DNA from: Myxococcus stipitatus DSM 14675
GTDB lineage: Bacteria; Myxococcota; Myxococcia; Myxococcales; Myxococcaceae
Assembly (NCBI RefSeq): GCF_000331735.1
Contig: NC_020126.1
Coordinates: forward strand, 9,985,501-10,049,500
DNA length: 64,000 bases
Direction of reading: 5' to 3'
This document shows positions 43,392 to 51,123 of the stretch, one piece after another. Made by a program: the position numbers and the translations under genes. The notes below the pieces were generated by a model that made no database searches, was not told the DNA's origin, and was given only the letters and a program-made list of their open reading frames with translations. The stretch's first letter is position 1, and the number at the start of each line of letters is the position of its first letter.

Positions 43392-44807
43392 TCAGCGCAT
43401 CGGCGCCGGCAGCACCTTCAGCTGCGGCTTGACGACCTTCATGTCACCCACGACGACGATGGTCATCGCGTCCTGCTTGAGCATCTTCGCGGCCATCTGC
43501 TGGAGCTGCTCGGGCGTGACGGACATCACCGTCTGCACGTAGGTCTCCAGGTAGGAGTCCGGCAGCCCGTGCAGGTCCACGAAGCGCAGCTTGCTCAGGA
43601 GACCGAAGCGCGACGCGTTCGTAATCAGGAAGTTCCCCGCCAGGAAGTTCTGCACGTCGCGCAGCTCCTCCACCGGGGGAGGCGTCTTGCGCAGCGTGTC
43701 CACCTCCTTGAGGATCTCCTTCAGCGACTCACCCGTGACAGCCGTCGTCACGTCCGCGTTCTGGGTCCAGTAGGCGTCCTCCACGTGCGACGACACCCGG
43801 CTGTAGGGCGAGTACGAATAGCCCTTCTTCTCGCGGATGTTCGCCGTCACGCGGGAGCTGAAGTAGCCGCCCAGCAGCGTGTTCAGGACCTCCTGGCGCA
43901 CGTAGTCCGGGCTGGACGGAGGCAGCGCCTTCACCGCGACGCGCACCGTGGACTGCACCGCGCCCGGACGGTCGAGGAACTGCACCGACCTGGCCACCTG
44001 CTGCTTGGGCACGTCCTTCACGCGCGCCGGGCCCGCCTTCCAGCCGGAGAACGCCTCGCGAATCGCCTTCTCCACCGGGGCCGCCTCGAACCGGCCCACC
44101 ACGTACAGCCGCGAGCGCGCCGCGCCGAAGTTGGCGTCGTAGAACGCGCTCACGCCCTCCCGGGTATAGCCCTTGAGCATCGCCTCGGAGGGATAGCTCC
44201 GGCCGTAGGGGTGACCCTCGCCGTAGAGGGACTTCGCCAGCAGCTCATCGGCGAGCGACTGCGGCTGGCTCCGGGCGATGGCCACGTCGCGCAGCAGGTT
44301 CGTCTTCACCCGCTCCACCTCGGCGGCGGGGAAGGCCGGACGCTGGCTGACGTCCGCGACCAGGCCCACGGCCTCGGGCGCGAACTCGGAGAGGACCTCG
44401 ATGCCCACGAAGGTCTGGTCCAGGGAGGTGCCCACGTTGAGCTGGCCACCCAGCCCGGCGGCGACCTGGGCCAGCTGCTCCGCGGAGCGCGTGGTGGTGC
44501 CCTCCTCCAGCAGCTTGCCCACCAGGTCCGCCAACCAGATTTCGTTGGCCTTCTCGTGGACGTTGCCCGTGTCGACCGCCAGCTGGACGACGACCTTGGG
44601 CATGTCGCCGTACGGCATCAGCGAGACTTCCAGGCCGTTGTCGAGCTTGAACTCGGTGCGGACCAGGGCCTTGAGCGCCTTGGGCGCGGCGGCGGCGGGA
44701 GGCGCCTGCCTGGCGGCGGGAGCGGCGGCCAGGACGGGCGCGGTGACGAGCCCCAGCGCCATCAGCGTGGGCGCGGCGAGACGGTTGCGAAGTGTGCGCA
44801 TGTTCAT
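43392..44807 (-). CDS. M16 family peptidase-like subunit lacking the zinc-binding motif
   Basis: A 471-residue protein with a signal peptide (MRTLRNRLAAPTLMALGLVTAPVLAA) and the two-domain M16 fold (EFKLDNGLEVSLMPYGDMPKVVVQLAVDTGNVHE; later YSPYSRVSSHVEDAYW). Where active M16 enzymes have HxxEH, this one reads IWLADLVGKLLEEGT, so it is presumably catalytically inactive and pairs with the active partner encoded just upstream. Paired active/inactive M16 subunits are well known. The start is put at 44807 on ribosome-site spacing; 44816 is possible. Confidence 0.87.
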   Translation of the reverse strand: MNMRTLRNRLAAPTLMALGLVTAPVLAAAPAARQAPPAAAAPKALKALVRTEFKLDNGLEVSLMPYGDMPKVVVQLAVDTGNVHEKANEIWLADLVGKLLEEGTTTRSAEQLAQVAAGLGGQLNVGTSLDQTFVGIEVLSEFAPEAVGLVADVSQRPAFPAAEVERVKTNLLRDVAIARSQPQSLADELLAKSLYGEGHPYGRSYPSEAMLKGYTREGVSAFYDANFGAARSRLYVVGRFEAAPVEKAIREAFSGWKAGPARVKDVPKQQVARSVQFLDRPGAVQSTVRVAVKALPPSSPDYVRQEVLNTLLGGYFSSRVTANIREKKGYSYSPYSRVSSHVEDAYWTQNADVTTAVTGESLKEILKEVDTLRKTPPPVEELRDVQNFLAGNFLITNASRFGLLSKLRFVDLHGLPDSYLETYVQTVMSVTPEQLQQMAAKMLKQDAMTIVVVGDMKVVKPQLKVLPAPMR

Positions 44808-44820
44808 GGGTCGCATGTCC

Positions 44821-46254
44821 TCAGCGGGCCTTGGCCTGGGCGGGGGCGGGAGTCACCGTGAGCACCGTGCGGTTCTCACGACGCAGGTACTCGCGCGCGG
44901 TCTTTTGAATCAGCTCCGGCGTCACCTTCTCCAGCTCGTCCTCCAGCCGGTTGATACGCGCCGGGTCGTCGAAGAAGAGCGCGGACGAGGCCAGCAGGTC
45001 CGCGCGGCCGAAGTCGAACGTGGACTCAATCTCCCCGTACAGCTTCGAGCGCGCCTTCACGCGAGCCCGCGCCAGCGTCGAGGCGTCGACGGGCTTGTCC
45101 TGGAGCTGCGCCACCACGCCGTCAATCTCCGCGAGAATCGCGTCCGTCGTCGTCGTCGCGTCGTGGAAGAGGTACGCCGTCCACTGCATGGGGCCGTTGT
45201 AGTTCCAGTGGTTGCCCAGCTCGTTCACCCCGCCCTGCAGCTCGCCCGTCATGCCCTTCTTCTGCACGAGCTGCTGGTAGAGCATGCTGTCGTTGCCCTG
45301 GAGGAGCACCTCGTCCACCAGCGCCATGGCGTAGTACTCGGGGGTGTTCACCGCGGGCATGTGGTAGCCCACCGCGAGCGCCGGACGCGTGGCCAGCGGG
45401 TCCTTCTTGTCGTGGCGCTTCTCCTTCTCCTGCCGAGGCTCGGAGATGTCCGGCTTCTGCGGCTGGGCCGCCGTGGGCAGCGGGCCGAAGTACTTCTGGA
45501 CCCACGCCTTCACCTGCTCCGGCTCGAAGTCACCCACCACCACCAGCGCGGCGTTGCTGGGCGCGTAGTACGTCTTGAAGAACGCGCCCACGTCCTCCAG
45601 CGTCGCGGCGTCCAGGTCCTTCAGGTCGCCGTAGAAGTTGTGCGCGTTGTACCAGTTGGTGTTCGCCACCTGCGGCATGTCCAGCCACGGGAAGCCGCCA
45701 TAGGGCTGGTTGAGGACGTTGACCTTCACCTCGTTGGACACCACGCCCTGCTGGTTCTTCAGGTTGTCCTGCGTCACCTCCAGGCCCGCCATGCGGTCGG
45801 CTTCCGCCCACAGCATGGGCTCCAGCGCGTTGGAGGGGACCAGCTCGAAGTAGTTGGTGAAGTCGAAGCGGGTGGAGCCGTTGAGCATGCCGCCGTTCTT
45901 CTGGACCAGGCGGATGAACTCCATCTTCCCCATGTTGCGCGAGCCCTGGAACATCATGTGCTCGAACAGGTGGGCGAAGCCCGTGCGGTTCTTCGGCTCG
46001 ATGCGGAAGCCGATGTTGTAATAGACGCCCACCACCACCTTGGGCGCCGTGGTGTCGCGCGAGAGGACCACCTTCAAGCCGTTGTCGAGCTTGTAGTAGT
46101 CCACCGGCACCTGCAGCTTGGGCCGCGCGGCCGCGGCCGGGGCTTCCACCTTCGCCGGCGTCTCCGCGGGCGGTGGCGTGGGCTTCTGGGCTTCCTGCGT
46201 GGCCGCGCATCCCATCAGCGCGGCGGCGGTTACCGCTCCGAGTACTTTCTTCAT
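44821..46254 (-). CDS. M16 family zinc metalloprotease, lipoprotein (active subunit)
   Basis: A 477-residue protein with a lipoprotein signal (MKKVLGAVTAAALMGC). It has the inverted zinc motif HLFEH within GFAHLFEHMMFQGSRNMGK and the downstream Glu in the ANNYFE-like region (TNYFELVPSN), all as in insulinase-family enzymes. The C-terminal M16 domain covers about 220-430. It should degrade oligopeptides in the periplasm with its partner (13-nt gap). ATG 46254 is chosen over 46269 because GGGAGGG lies 5 nt upstream and the signal begins there. Confidence 0.9.
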   Translation of the reverse strand: MKKVLGAVTAAALMGCAATQEAQKPTPPPAETPAKVEAPAAAARPKLQVPVDYYKLDNGLKVVLSRDTTAPKVVVGVYYNIGFRIEPKNRTGFAHLFEHMMFQGSRNMGKMEFIRLVQKNGGMLNGSTRFDFTNYFELVPSNALEPMLWAEADRMAGLEVTQDNLKNQQGVVSNEVKVNVLNQPYGGFPWLDMPQVANTNWYNAHNFYGDLKDLDAATLEDVGAFFKTYYAPSNAALVVVGDFEPEQVKAWVQKYFGPLPTAAQPQKPDISEPRQEKEKRHDKKDPLATRPALAVGYHMPAVNTPEYYAMALVDEVLLQGNDSMLYQQLVQKKGMTGELQGGVNELGNHWNYNGPMQWTAYLFHDATTTTDAILAEIDGVVAQLQDKPVDASTLARARVKARSKLYGEIESTFDFGRADLLASSALFFDDPARINRLEDELEKVTPELIQKTAREYLRRENRTVLTVTPAPAQAKAR

Positions 46255-46308
46255 CGACCCTCCCGACATCAGGATTCCTCGTCCATGGACGAGGCCACTA
46301 CGACACCC

Positions 46309-46335
46309 TACGACGTTTGATTGCGCCGGTTACAC
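46309..46335 (-). promoter_or_regulatory. possible ECF-type promoter of the M16 operon
   Basis: On the minus strand GTGTAAC begins at 46335 and CGTAGGG begins at 46312, with 17 bases between GTGTAA and CGTA. It is 54 nt before the M16 start. The -10 side (CGTA) differs from the copper sites (CGTT), so another ECF sigma factor, or chance, is possible. Confidence 0.4.
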
Positions 46336-46345
46336 GCGCGGCCCG

Positions 46346-46960
46346 CTACCCCACCAGGAACGCCGACTGACAGTACGAGCAGACGACCTTCTCTCCAGGA
46401 AGCGCGCGCTCCGCGCTCACGGGCGCATCACACGACGGGCAGGTCCGGGCGACGTCGCGTCCCCGCTCGTGGACTTCGCGGTGGACGTACTCGCGCGTCT
46501 CCGGAAGGAACACGAGGTCCACCTCGTGCCGGGCGAGCAGCACGGACAGCTCCGCCTCCGCCTCCGCTTCGGAGACCTTGAGGTGCGCGGCCGCGTCCGT
46601 CACGCGCAGGCGCAGCTGCGCCCGCACGAAGCCCAGGAGCTGCTCCCGCTGCCGGGCGAGCCGGAACGGCGACAGGCCCTTCTTCCACAAGAAGCGCCCC
46701 AGGCCGACGAAGACGAGGGAGGACACCAGGCCGAACACCCACGTGGAGTACTTCGACCCCGGGCTCGGTGACACGACCTCCGGAACGCTCACCCCCAGCC
46801 CCAGCAGCCCGAACACAATCAGGCCACAGCCCGCGGTCGCCGCCACGGCGCCCAGCGACTTCTGGAGCCAGACGAACCCTCCCGAGCCACTGGGCCTCAC
46901 GGAGGGACGGAGAGGAGACACGGCGGACGACGAGACGTCGAGACGACCAGGAGCGCTCAT
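46346..46960 (-). CDS. membrane protein with C-terminal zinc-ribbon
   Basis: A 204-residue protein. Two hydrophobic segments (about 36-57 and 72-90) are followed by a charged helical region (REQLLGFVRAQLRLRVTDAAAHLKVSEAEAEAELSVLL) that resembles a winged-helix or PCI-like helical pair. The C-terminus has CPSC and CSYC spaced by 18 residues, a rubredoxin-type zinc ribbon. The function is unknown. It may be a DNA- or protein-interacting membrane factor. It lies 91 nt upstream of the M16 pair on the same strand. Confidence 0.65.
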   Translation of the reverse strand: MSAPGRLDVSSSAVSPLRPSVRPSGSGGFVWLQKSLGAVAATAGCGLIVFGLLGLGVSVPEVVSPSPGSKYSTWVFGLVSSLVFVGLGRFLWKKGLSPFRLARQREQLLGFVRAQLRLRVTDAAAHLKVSEAEAEAELSVLLARHEVDLVFLPETREYVHREVHERGRDVARTCPSCDAPVSAERALPGEKVVCSYCQSAFLVG

Positions 46961-47056
46961 CGCTTCTCGCGGGCTGCGGGGTGGGGGCGCATCTTGAGGC
47001 CCCCAACCCCGCGCGTCCGCAGAAATTTCACGCAGCGGCTAGCTCACCCGCCACGC

Positions 47057-47081
47057 GTCCCGGGACGACCGGTCCTGGGAC
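47057..47081 (-). terminator. possible terminator after the Cys-rich lipoprotein gene
   Basis: GTCCCGGGAC (47057-47066) and GTCCTGGGAC (47072-47081) can pair over 9 of 10 bases with a 5-nt loop, right after the stop at 47083. Confidence 0.4.
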
Positions 47082-47082
47082 T

Positions 47083-47559
47083 TCAGGGCGGGCAGGTGTC
47101 GCACGTCGGCGGCCGGCAGTCGGTCACGCACCACCCCACCTCGTGCATGTCACACAGGCGGTCGCCGCACGTGGGGCCGTAGCAGTCCGACGCGCACGAC
47201 ACGTTCGTCTCGGCGTTGTTGCAGACGCCGTCGCCGCAGTACGGCGGAGAGGCGCAGTCCGCGGGGCACGTCGAGTTCGACTCGGAGCCGTTGCAGCTCC
47301 CGTCGCCACAGTACGGCGCGGGGGTGCAGTCCTCCGGACACGTGTTGATGCTCTCGCCGTTCGCGGTGTCACAGAAGTTGTCGCCGCAGATATAGGCGCA
47401 AGGCTGACAGAGCGGCTCCGTCCCGCCGCAGGGACACTGCGTCAGCTCGGACTCGGCGCGCGCCGTGTCCTGAGCCGGTGCCTCCACCGACACATCGCCG
47501 CACGCGGCGAAGACCATCAGCGAGGCACCAACCAAGGTGAACCACACTCCCGACTTCAT
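47083..47559 (-). CDS. cysteine-rich repeat lipoprotein
   Basis: A 158-residue protein with a lipoprotein signal (lipobox FAAC) and, from residue 40, about 28 cysteines. Units of the form (Y)CGDGxCNxxExxxxCxxDC occur three to four times, spaced about 27 residues apart. Such CGDGxC repeats are common on myxobacterial surface proteins and probably form small disulfide- or calcium-stabilised modules. The function is unknown. AAAGGAG lies 6 nt before the ATG. A perfect dyad about 50 bp upstream may control it. Confidence 0.75.
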   Translation of the reverse strand: MKSGVWFTLVGASLMVFAACGDVSVEAPAQDTARAESELTQCPCGGTEPLCQPCAYICGDNFCDTANGESINTCPEDCTPAPYCGDGSCNGSESNSTCPADCASPPYCGDGVCNNAETNVSCASDCYGPTCGDRLCDMHEVGWCVTDCRPPTCDTCPP

Positions 47560-47913
47560 GGGCGCTCCTTTGAAGAATGGGGCTGAGTGAAGCGGCGCCC
47601 ACGCTAGCGCATGTCTCCGACATGCATGTGCAACTGCGTTTCAAGAATGTTTCATGACGACACACCGCGGCTCGGACTCTCCGTCGCGCCGGGTTTCATG
47701 GTGAGTGTTTCCCCGTGAGACCTCCGCTTCAGCCTTCGTGCAAACGTGCGCGCATGAAGGAACGCCGTACCGTGGAGATGGAGTGTCACGCTCGACCCGG
47801 AAGGCTCGGAAGGGTGGCTTGACCCGAGGGTCCGGAGCCATGCGACGCTCGTCTCGCGCATCCCCCAGCGCGGCAGACAGGCCCCCCGACTCGACACCTG
47901 GAGCATCCCCCTC
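47560..47913. promoter_or_regulatory. divergent intergenic region with a perfect dyad
   Basis: The gap separates the Cys-rich lipoprotein (-) and the GAF gene (+). GCATGTC-TCC-GACATGC (47609-47625) is a perfect 7-bp-arm dyad about 50 bp upstream of the lipoprotein start. A TTGCAC element (47633-47628 on the minus strand) lies just upstream of it, so the dyad would fall in the promoter spacer, a typical operator position. I see no coding frame in the remaining 280 bases. Confidence 0.5.
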
Positions 47914-48504
47914 ATGGCCTCGAAGGCGTTCGCCACCATCATGCATGTATCGCAGTTGCTATTGGACAAGGGTTTCGAACCCTCGAACGTCACGGAGGCC
48001 CTGGGAAGAGTGGGCGCGGCGCTCGGCGTCGACCGCGTCTACATCTTCGAGAACAGCACCGGCGCCGACGGGAAGGTCCTGTGCAGCCAACGCTACGAGT
48101 GGACCGTGGCGTCCACGTCCGCGCAGCTGGACAACCCGGAGCTGCAGAACGTGCCGTACGAAGACGTGCTCCCCTCGTGGGTGCCGCCGCTGTCCACGGG
48201 CAAGGTCGTGATGGGCCGGCCGCGCGACTTCGCCTCGCCCGCCCGCGAGCTGCTGGAGGCGCAGGACATCCGCTCCCTGCTGGTCTGCCCCATCACCCTG
48301 GGCGGCGAGTGGTGGGGCTTCGTGGGCTTCGACGACTGCCGGACCGAGCGCACCTGGCCCCCCGCCGAGGTCTCCGTGCTCCAGGCGCTCTCCAACGCCC
48401 TGGCCGGCTCGCTGCGCCATGCCCGGCTGCGCAGCGCGCTCTCCGGCGTGCAGACGCAGCTGCGCGGCATCATCGAGCGGTGCGCGAGCACGGCGTCCTC
48501 CTGA
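47914..48504 (+). CDS. GAF domain-containing protein
   Basis: A 196-residue cytosolic protein that is essentially one GAF domain (about 5-175): VTEALGRVGAALGVDRVYIFEN, SLLVCPITLGGEWWGFVGFDDC, WPPAEVSVLQALSNALAGSL. It has no output domain, so it may bind a ligand and act on a partner kinase in trans. The region SxLVCPI…GFVGFDD is typical of GAF modules preceding histidine kinases in myxobacteria. The start is ATG 47914 with GGAG 11 nt upstream. Confidence 0.8.
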   Translation: MASKAFATIMHVSQLLLDKGFEPSNVTEALGRVGAALGVDRVYIFENSTGADGKVLCSQRYEWTVASTSAQLDNPELQNVPYEDVLPSWVPPLSTGKVVMGRPRDFASPARELLEAQDIRSLLVCPITLGGEWWGFVGFDDCRTERTWPPAEVSVLQALSNALAGSLRHARLRSALSGVQTQLRGIIERCASTASS

Positions 48505-48751
48505 GCGGAAGACCTCCGCGGTGAGCAGGCCCTCGGCGCCTCGCGGTGGTGGCCTTCGAGCCCTCCGCGCGGCGCCGAGTGCGTCGGGGAGGGCTCGCCG
48601 CGCCGCCCGCCTGGAGGAGGGGCGACCCAGGCGGACGGGCGGGGAGCCCTTCGAGCCTGGAGGGGCCGGCACGCCGGACGGCGCGACGGGTGGCCCCTTC
48701 ACGGCGCTTCGAGGAAGCGAAGTGCCTGGGCCCACACTATGGTGAGAAGCC

Positions 48752-49552
48752 ATGAGCAACACGGGTGGTAGCGCGCCGGCGAAGCTGGCCATCGAGGTGA
48801 AGGGCCTCCACAAGTCCTTCGGTGACAACGAGGCCCTCCGAGGCGTGGACCTCGAGGTGCCCGAGGGCACCACCTGCGTGCTGATGGGTGTCTCCGGCTC
48901 CGGCAAGTCCGTGTTGATGAAACACATCATGGGGCTGCTGAAGCCGGACCGGGGCTCGGTGCGCGTGAATGGCGAGGAGGTGGCGCGGATGGACGAGGCC
49001 GCGCTCAACCAGATGCGCCGGCAGCAGGGCATCCTGTTCCAGGCCAACGCGCTGTTCGACTCGCTCAACGTCTACGACAACGTGGCGTTCCCGCTGCGCG
49101 AGCGCACGCGCATGTCGGAGGGGGAGATTCGCCAGACGGTGGACAAGACGCTCGCCATGGTGGGCCTGTCGCACGCCACCACGCGCTTTCCGGGCGAGCT
49201 CTCCGGCGGCATGCAGAAGCGCGTGGGCTTCGCGCGCGCGGCCATCCTCCAGCCGAAAATCCTGCTCTACGACGACCCCACGGCCGGACTGGACCCGCTC
49301 ACCACCGCGTCCGTGAATGAAATCATCTTCACCGGCAAGCAGCAGCTCGGCGCCACGTCGCTGGTGATTACACCCGATGTGGCCACGGCCTTCGGCATGG
49401 CGGACCACCTCGCGCTGATGCACGAGGGCCGCGTCGTCGAGTACGGCCCGCCGGATTCCTTCCGCGAGTCACAGCACCCCGCCGTGAAGGCGTTCCTGCA
49501 CAACTGGCTGCGGCGGCGCTCCCAGAAGGGCCGCGCCGCCGCTACGGGCTGA
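48752..49552 (+). CDS. mlaF: ABC transporter ATP-binding protein (MlaF-like)
   Basis: A 266-residue ATPase: Walker A GVSGSGKS (about 49-56), Q-loop LFQANALFDSLNVYDNVAFP, signature LSGGMQKRVGFARA, Walker B ILLYDDPTAGLDP. The DSLNVYDNVAFPLRE block and GMQKR signature are characteristic of the MlaF/Ttg2A lipid-transport ATPases that work with an MlaE permease and an MCE protein. Neither partner is next to it in this window. An H-loop variant (TPDVATAF instead of THD) stands out: the usual switch histidine is replaced, which may alter catalysis. Confidence 0.85.
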   Translation: MSNTGGSAPAKLAIEVKGLHKSFGDNEALRGVDLEVPEGTTCVLMGVSGSGKSVLMKHIMGLLKPDRGSVRVNGEEVARMDEAALNQMRRQQGILFQANALFDSLNVYDNVAFPLRERTRMSEGEIRQTVDKTLAMVGLSHATTRFPGELSGGMQKRVGFARAAILQPKILLYDDPTAGLDPLTTASVNEIIFTGKQQLGATSLVITPDVATAFGMADHLALMHEGRVVEYGPPDSFRESQHPAVKAFLHNWLRRRSQKGRAAATG

Positions 49553-49558
49553 CGCCGC

Positions 49559-51019
49559 TCAGGGCACGCAGTAGCGCGCGCCGTTGAGGATGCTGCCCTC
49601 CGTCGGCGTGGTCGTCATGTAGAGCGCCCCCATGTGCTTGGGTCCGAGCTTCTCCATCAGGACCCACTGCGCATAGCGGTGGAGCGGCAGGTACGCGGGC
49701 CCGGGAGTCCGGTCCACGGAGGTGTGGCCTTCTTCCTGCGTCCACAGGCGCCCGTTCCACCCGAGGACGGGGCTCCCCCCAGGGGGCGGAGCCTGGTGGT
49801 CCTTGAACACGGAGAGCCACGCCAGACGCAGCACGCCCTCATCCGCGAACCCGTTGTGCCAGACGATTTCCCCCGGGGGCGCCTCGGCCCGCGTCATGGG
49901 CAGCCCCCCATTGAAGAGGTCGTGAACCACCTGGAGCTGGTTCCTCCAGGCCGGAGCCTCGCGCGACCGCATCACCAGCGCGGGCGACTCCACGGGTCCA
50001 CCGTGAGCCGCGCCCAGGTCCACCAAGGTGGGCATGGGGTCGGAAGCCATCTCGAAAGTGCGCGCGACGCCAAGGGGCTCCAGGTTCGCGGAGAAGCGGC
50101 GCACCCTCACGGTGCTCCCCTCGGGCACGGACCTCGTGTCGTCCATGGCCACCAGCACCTCCCCGTTGCGCAGCCAGAGGACACTGCTCGGATTCGGAGT
50201 GTCGCCCTGCTCGCTCGTGAAGAGGACCTTGGGCGCGACGAGGACCTGCCCCCGCGAGTCCGTCACCAGCCCCTTCACCTGCCCCAGCACACCTTCCTGC
50301 CAGAGGGTCGGACTCCAGAGCACCATCACCCGGTCGTCCGCGGGAGACGTCACCACGCGGTAGCGCCACGCCTGCTCGGGCAGGGTGAAGAGGACGTGCT
50401 CCACCATCTTCCCATCCTGTCCCTGGATGGGAGCACCCTGCGCATCCAGGGGGACCAGGATCAGCTCGGCGGGGCTCCCCCGCTCCGGCAACTCGGCCGC
50501 ATGGAACAAGGCCAGCCCATCCTTCGTCTGCACGAGCTGGGCACGCAGCAATACCCCCGTGAGCCCGTTGGGCCCCTTCTGCGGCAAGGGCACGGTCGAC
50601 TCCCCCTGGAGCGACAGGTCCACGCCCAACCGCAGGACTCGCACGCGACTTTCGTTGTCACCCACGGCGACGAACACGCCGTTGTCCGTCTTGAGGACAG
50701 AGAGGGTCGACGCCGAGAGGGTGGTGCGCAGCGCCGTGACCCGGGACGCGTGCGACGGGTCCGTCACCCCATCACAGTCATTGTCGAGGCCGTCACAGCG
50801 CGACTCGGACTCTTCAAAGTCCGCACCATACGAGCGCGCGGTGCAGACCGTCTCGTATGCCCCATCCACCCACGCCCGCTTCGCGCCCGCACAGACGCCT
50901 TGGGACCTCTCGCAGGCCAGCGGCGGAACCCCGCCGTCCTCATCCCCCTCTTCATTGGACCGACAGGCCGTCAGCGCCACCAGCAGCAGGACTCCTACTC
51001 GAACAGACAAAACTCGCAT
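49559..51019 (-). CDS. MopE-like motif lipoprotein, function unknown
   Basis: A 486-residue protein with a lipoprotein signal (MRVLSVRVGVLLLVALTAC). Residues 30-85 hold a Cys-rich stretch ending in the calcium-binding-like MopE motif CDGLDNDCDGVTD. The remainder looks like a beta-propeller (VFVAVGDNESRVRVLRLG, VLWLRNGEVLVAMDD, and so on) with no catalytic motif. This architecture is frequent among myxobacterial surface lipoproteins. ATG 51019 is chosen so that the signal peptide comes first. Confidence 0.75.
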   Translation of the reverse strand: MRVLSVRVGVLLLVALTACRSNEEGDEDGGVPPLACERSQGVCAGAKRAWVDGAYETVCTARSYGADFEESESRCDGLDNDCDGVTDPSHASRVTALRTTLSASTLSVLKTDNGVFVAVGDNESRVRVLRLGVDLSLQGESTVPLPQKGPNGLTGVLLRAQLVQTKDGLALFHAAELPERGSPAELILVPLDAQGAPIQGQDGKMVEHVLFTLPEQAWRYRVVTSPADDRVMVLWSPTLWQEGVLGQVKGLVTDSRGQVLVAPKVLFTSEQGDTPNPSSVLWLRNGEVLVAMDDTRSVPEGSTVRVRRFSANLEPLGVARTFEMASDPMPTLVDLGAAHGGPVESPALVMRSREAPAWRNQLQVVHDLFNGGLPMTRAEAPPGEIVWHNGFADEGVLRLAWLSVFKDHQAPPPGGSPVLGWNGRLWTQEEGHTSVDRTPGPAYLPLHRYAQWVLMEKLGPKHMGALYMTTTPTEGSILNGARYCVP

Positions 51020-51123
51020 GACCGCCAGCGTCGCACAGTTCATGCCAACCCTGATGAATCAATTCCCCGTCAAACGCCGAGAGGAGCACAACGGCTCCCC
51101 TCGGCACGTGTCCTGACAATCTG

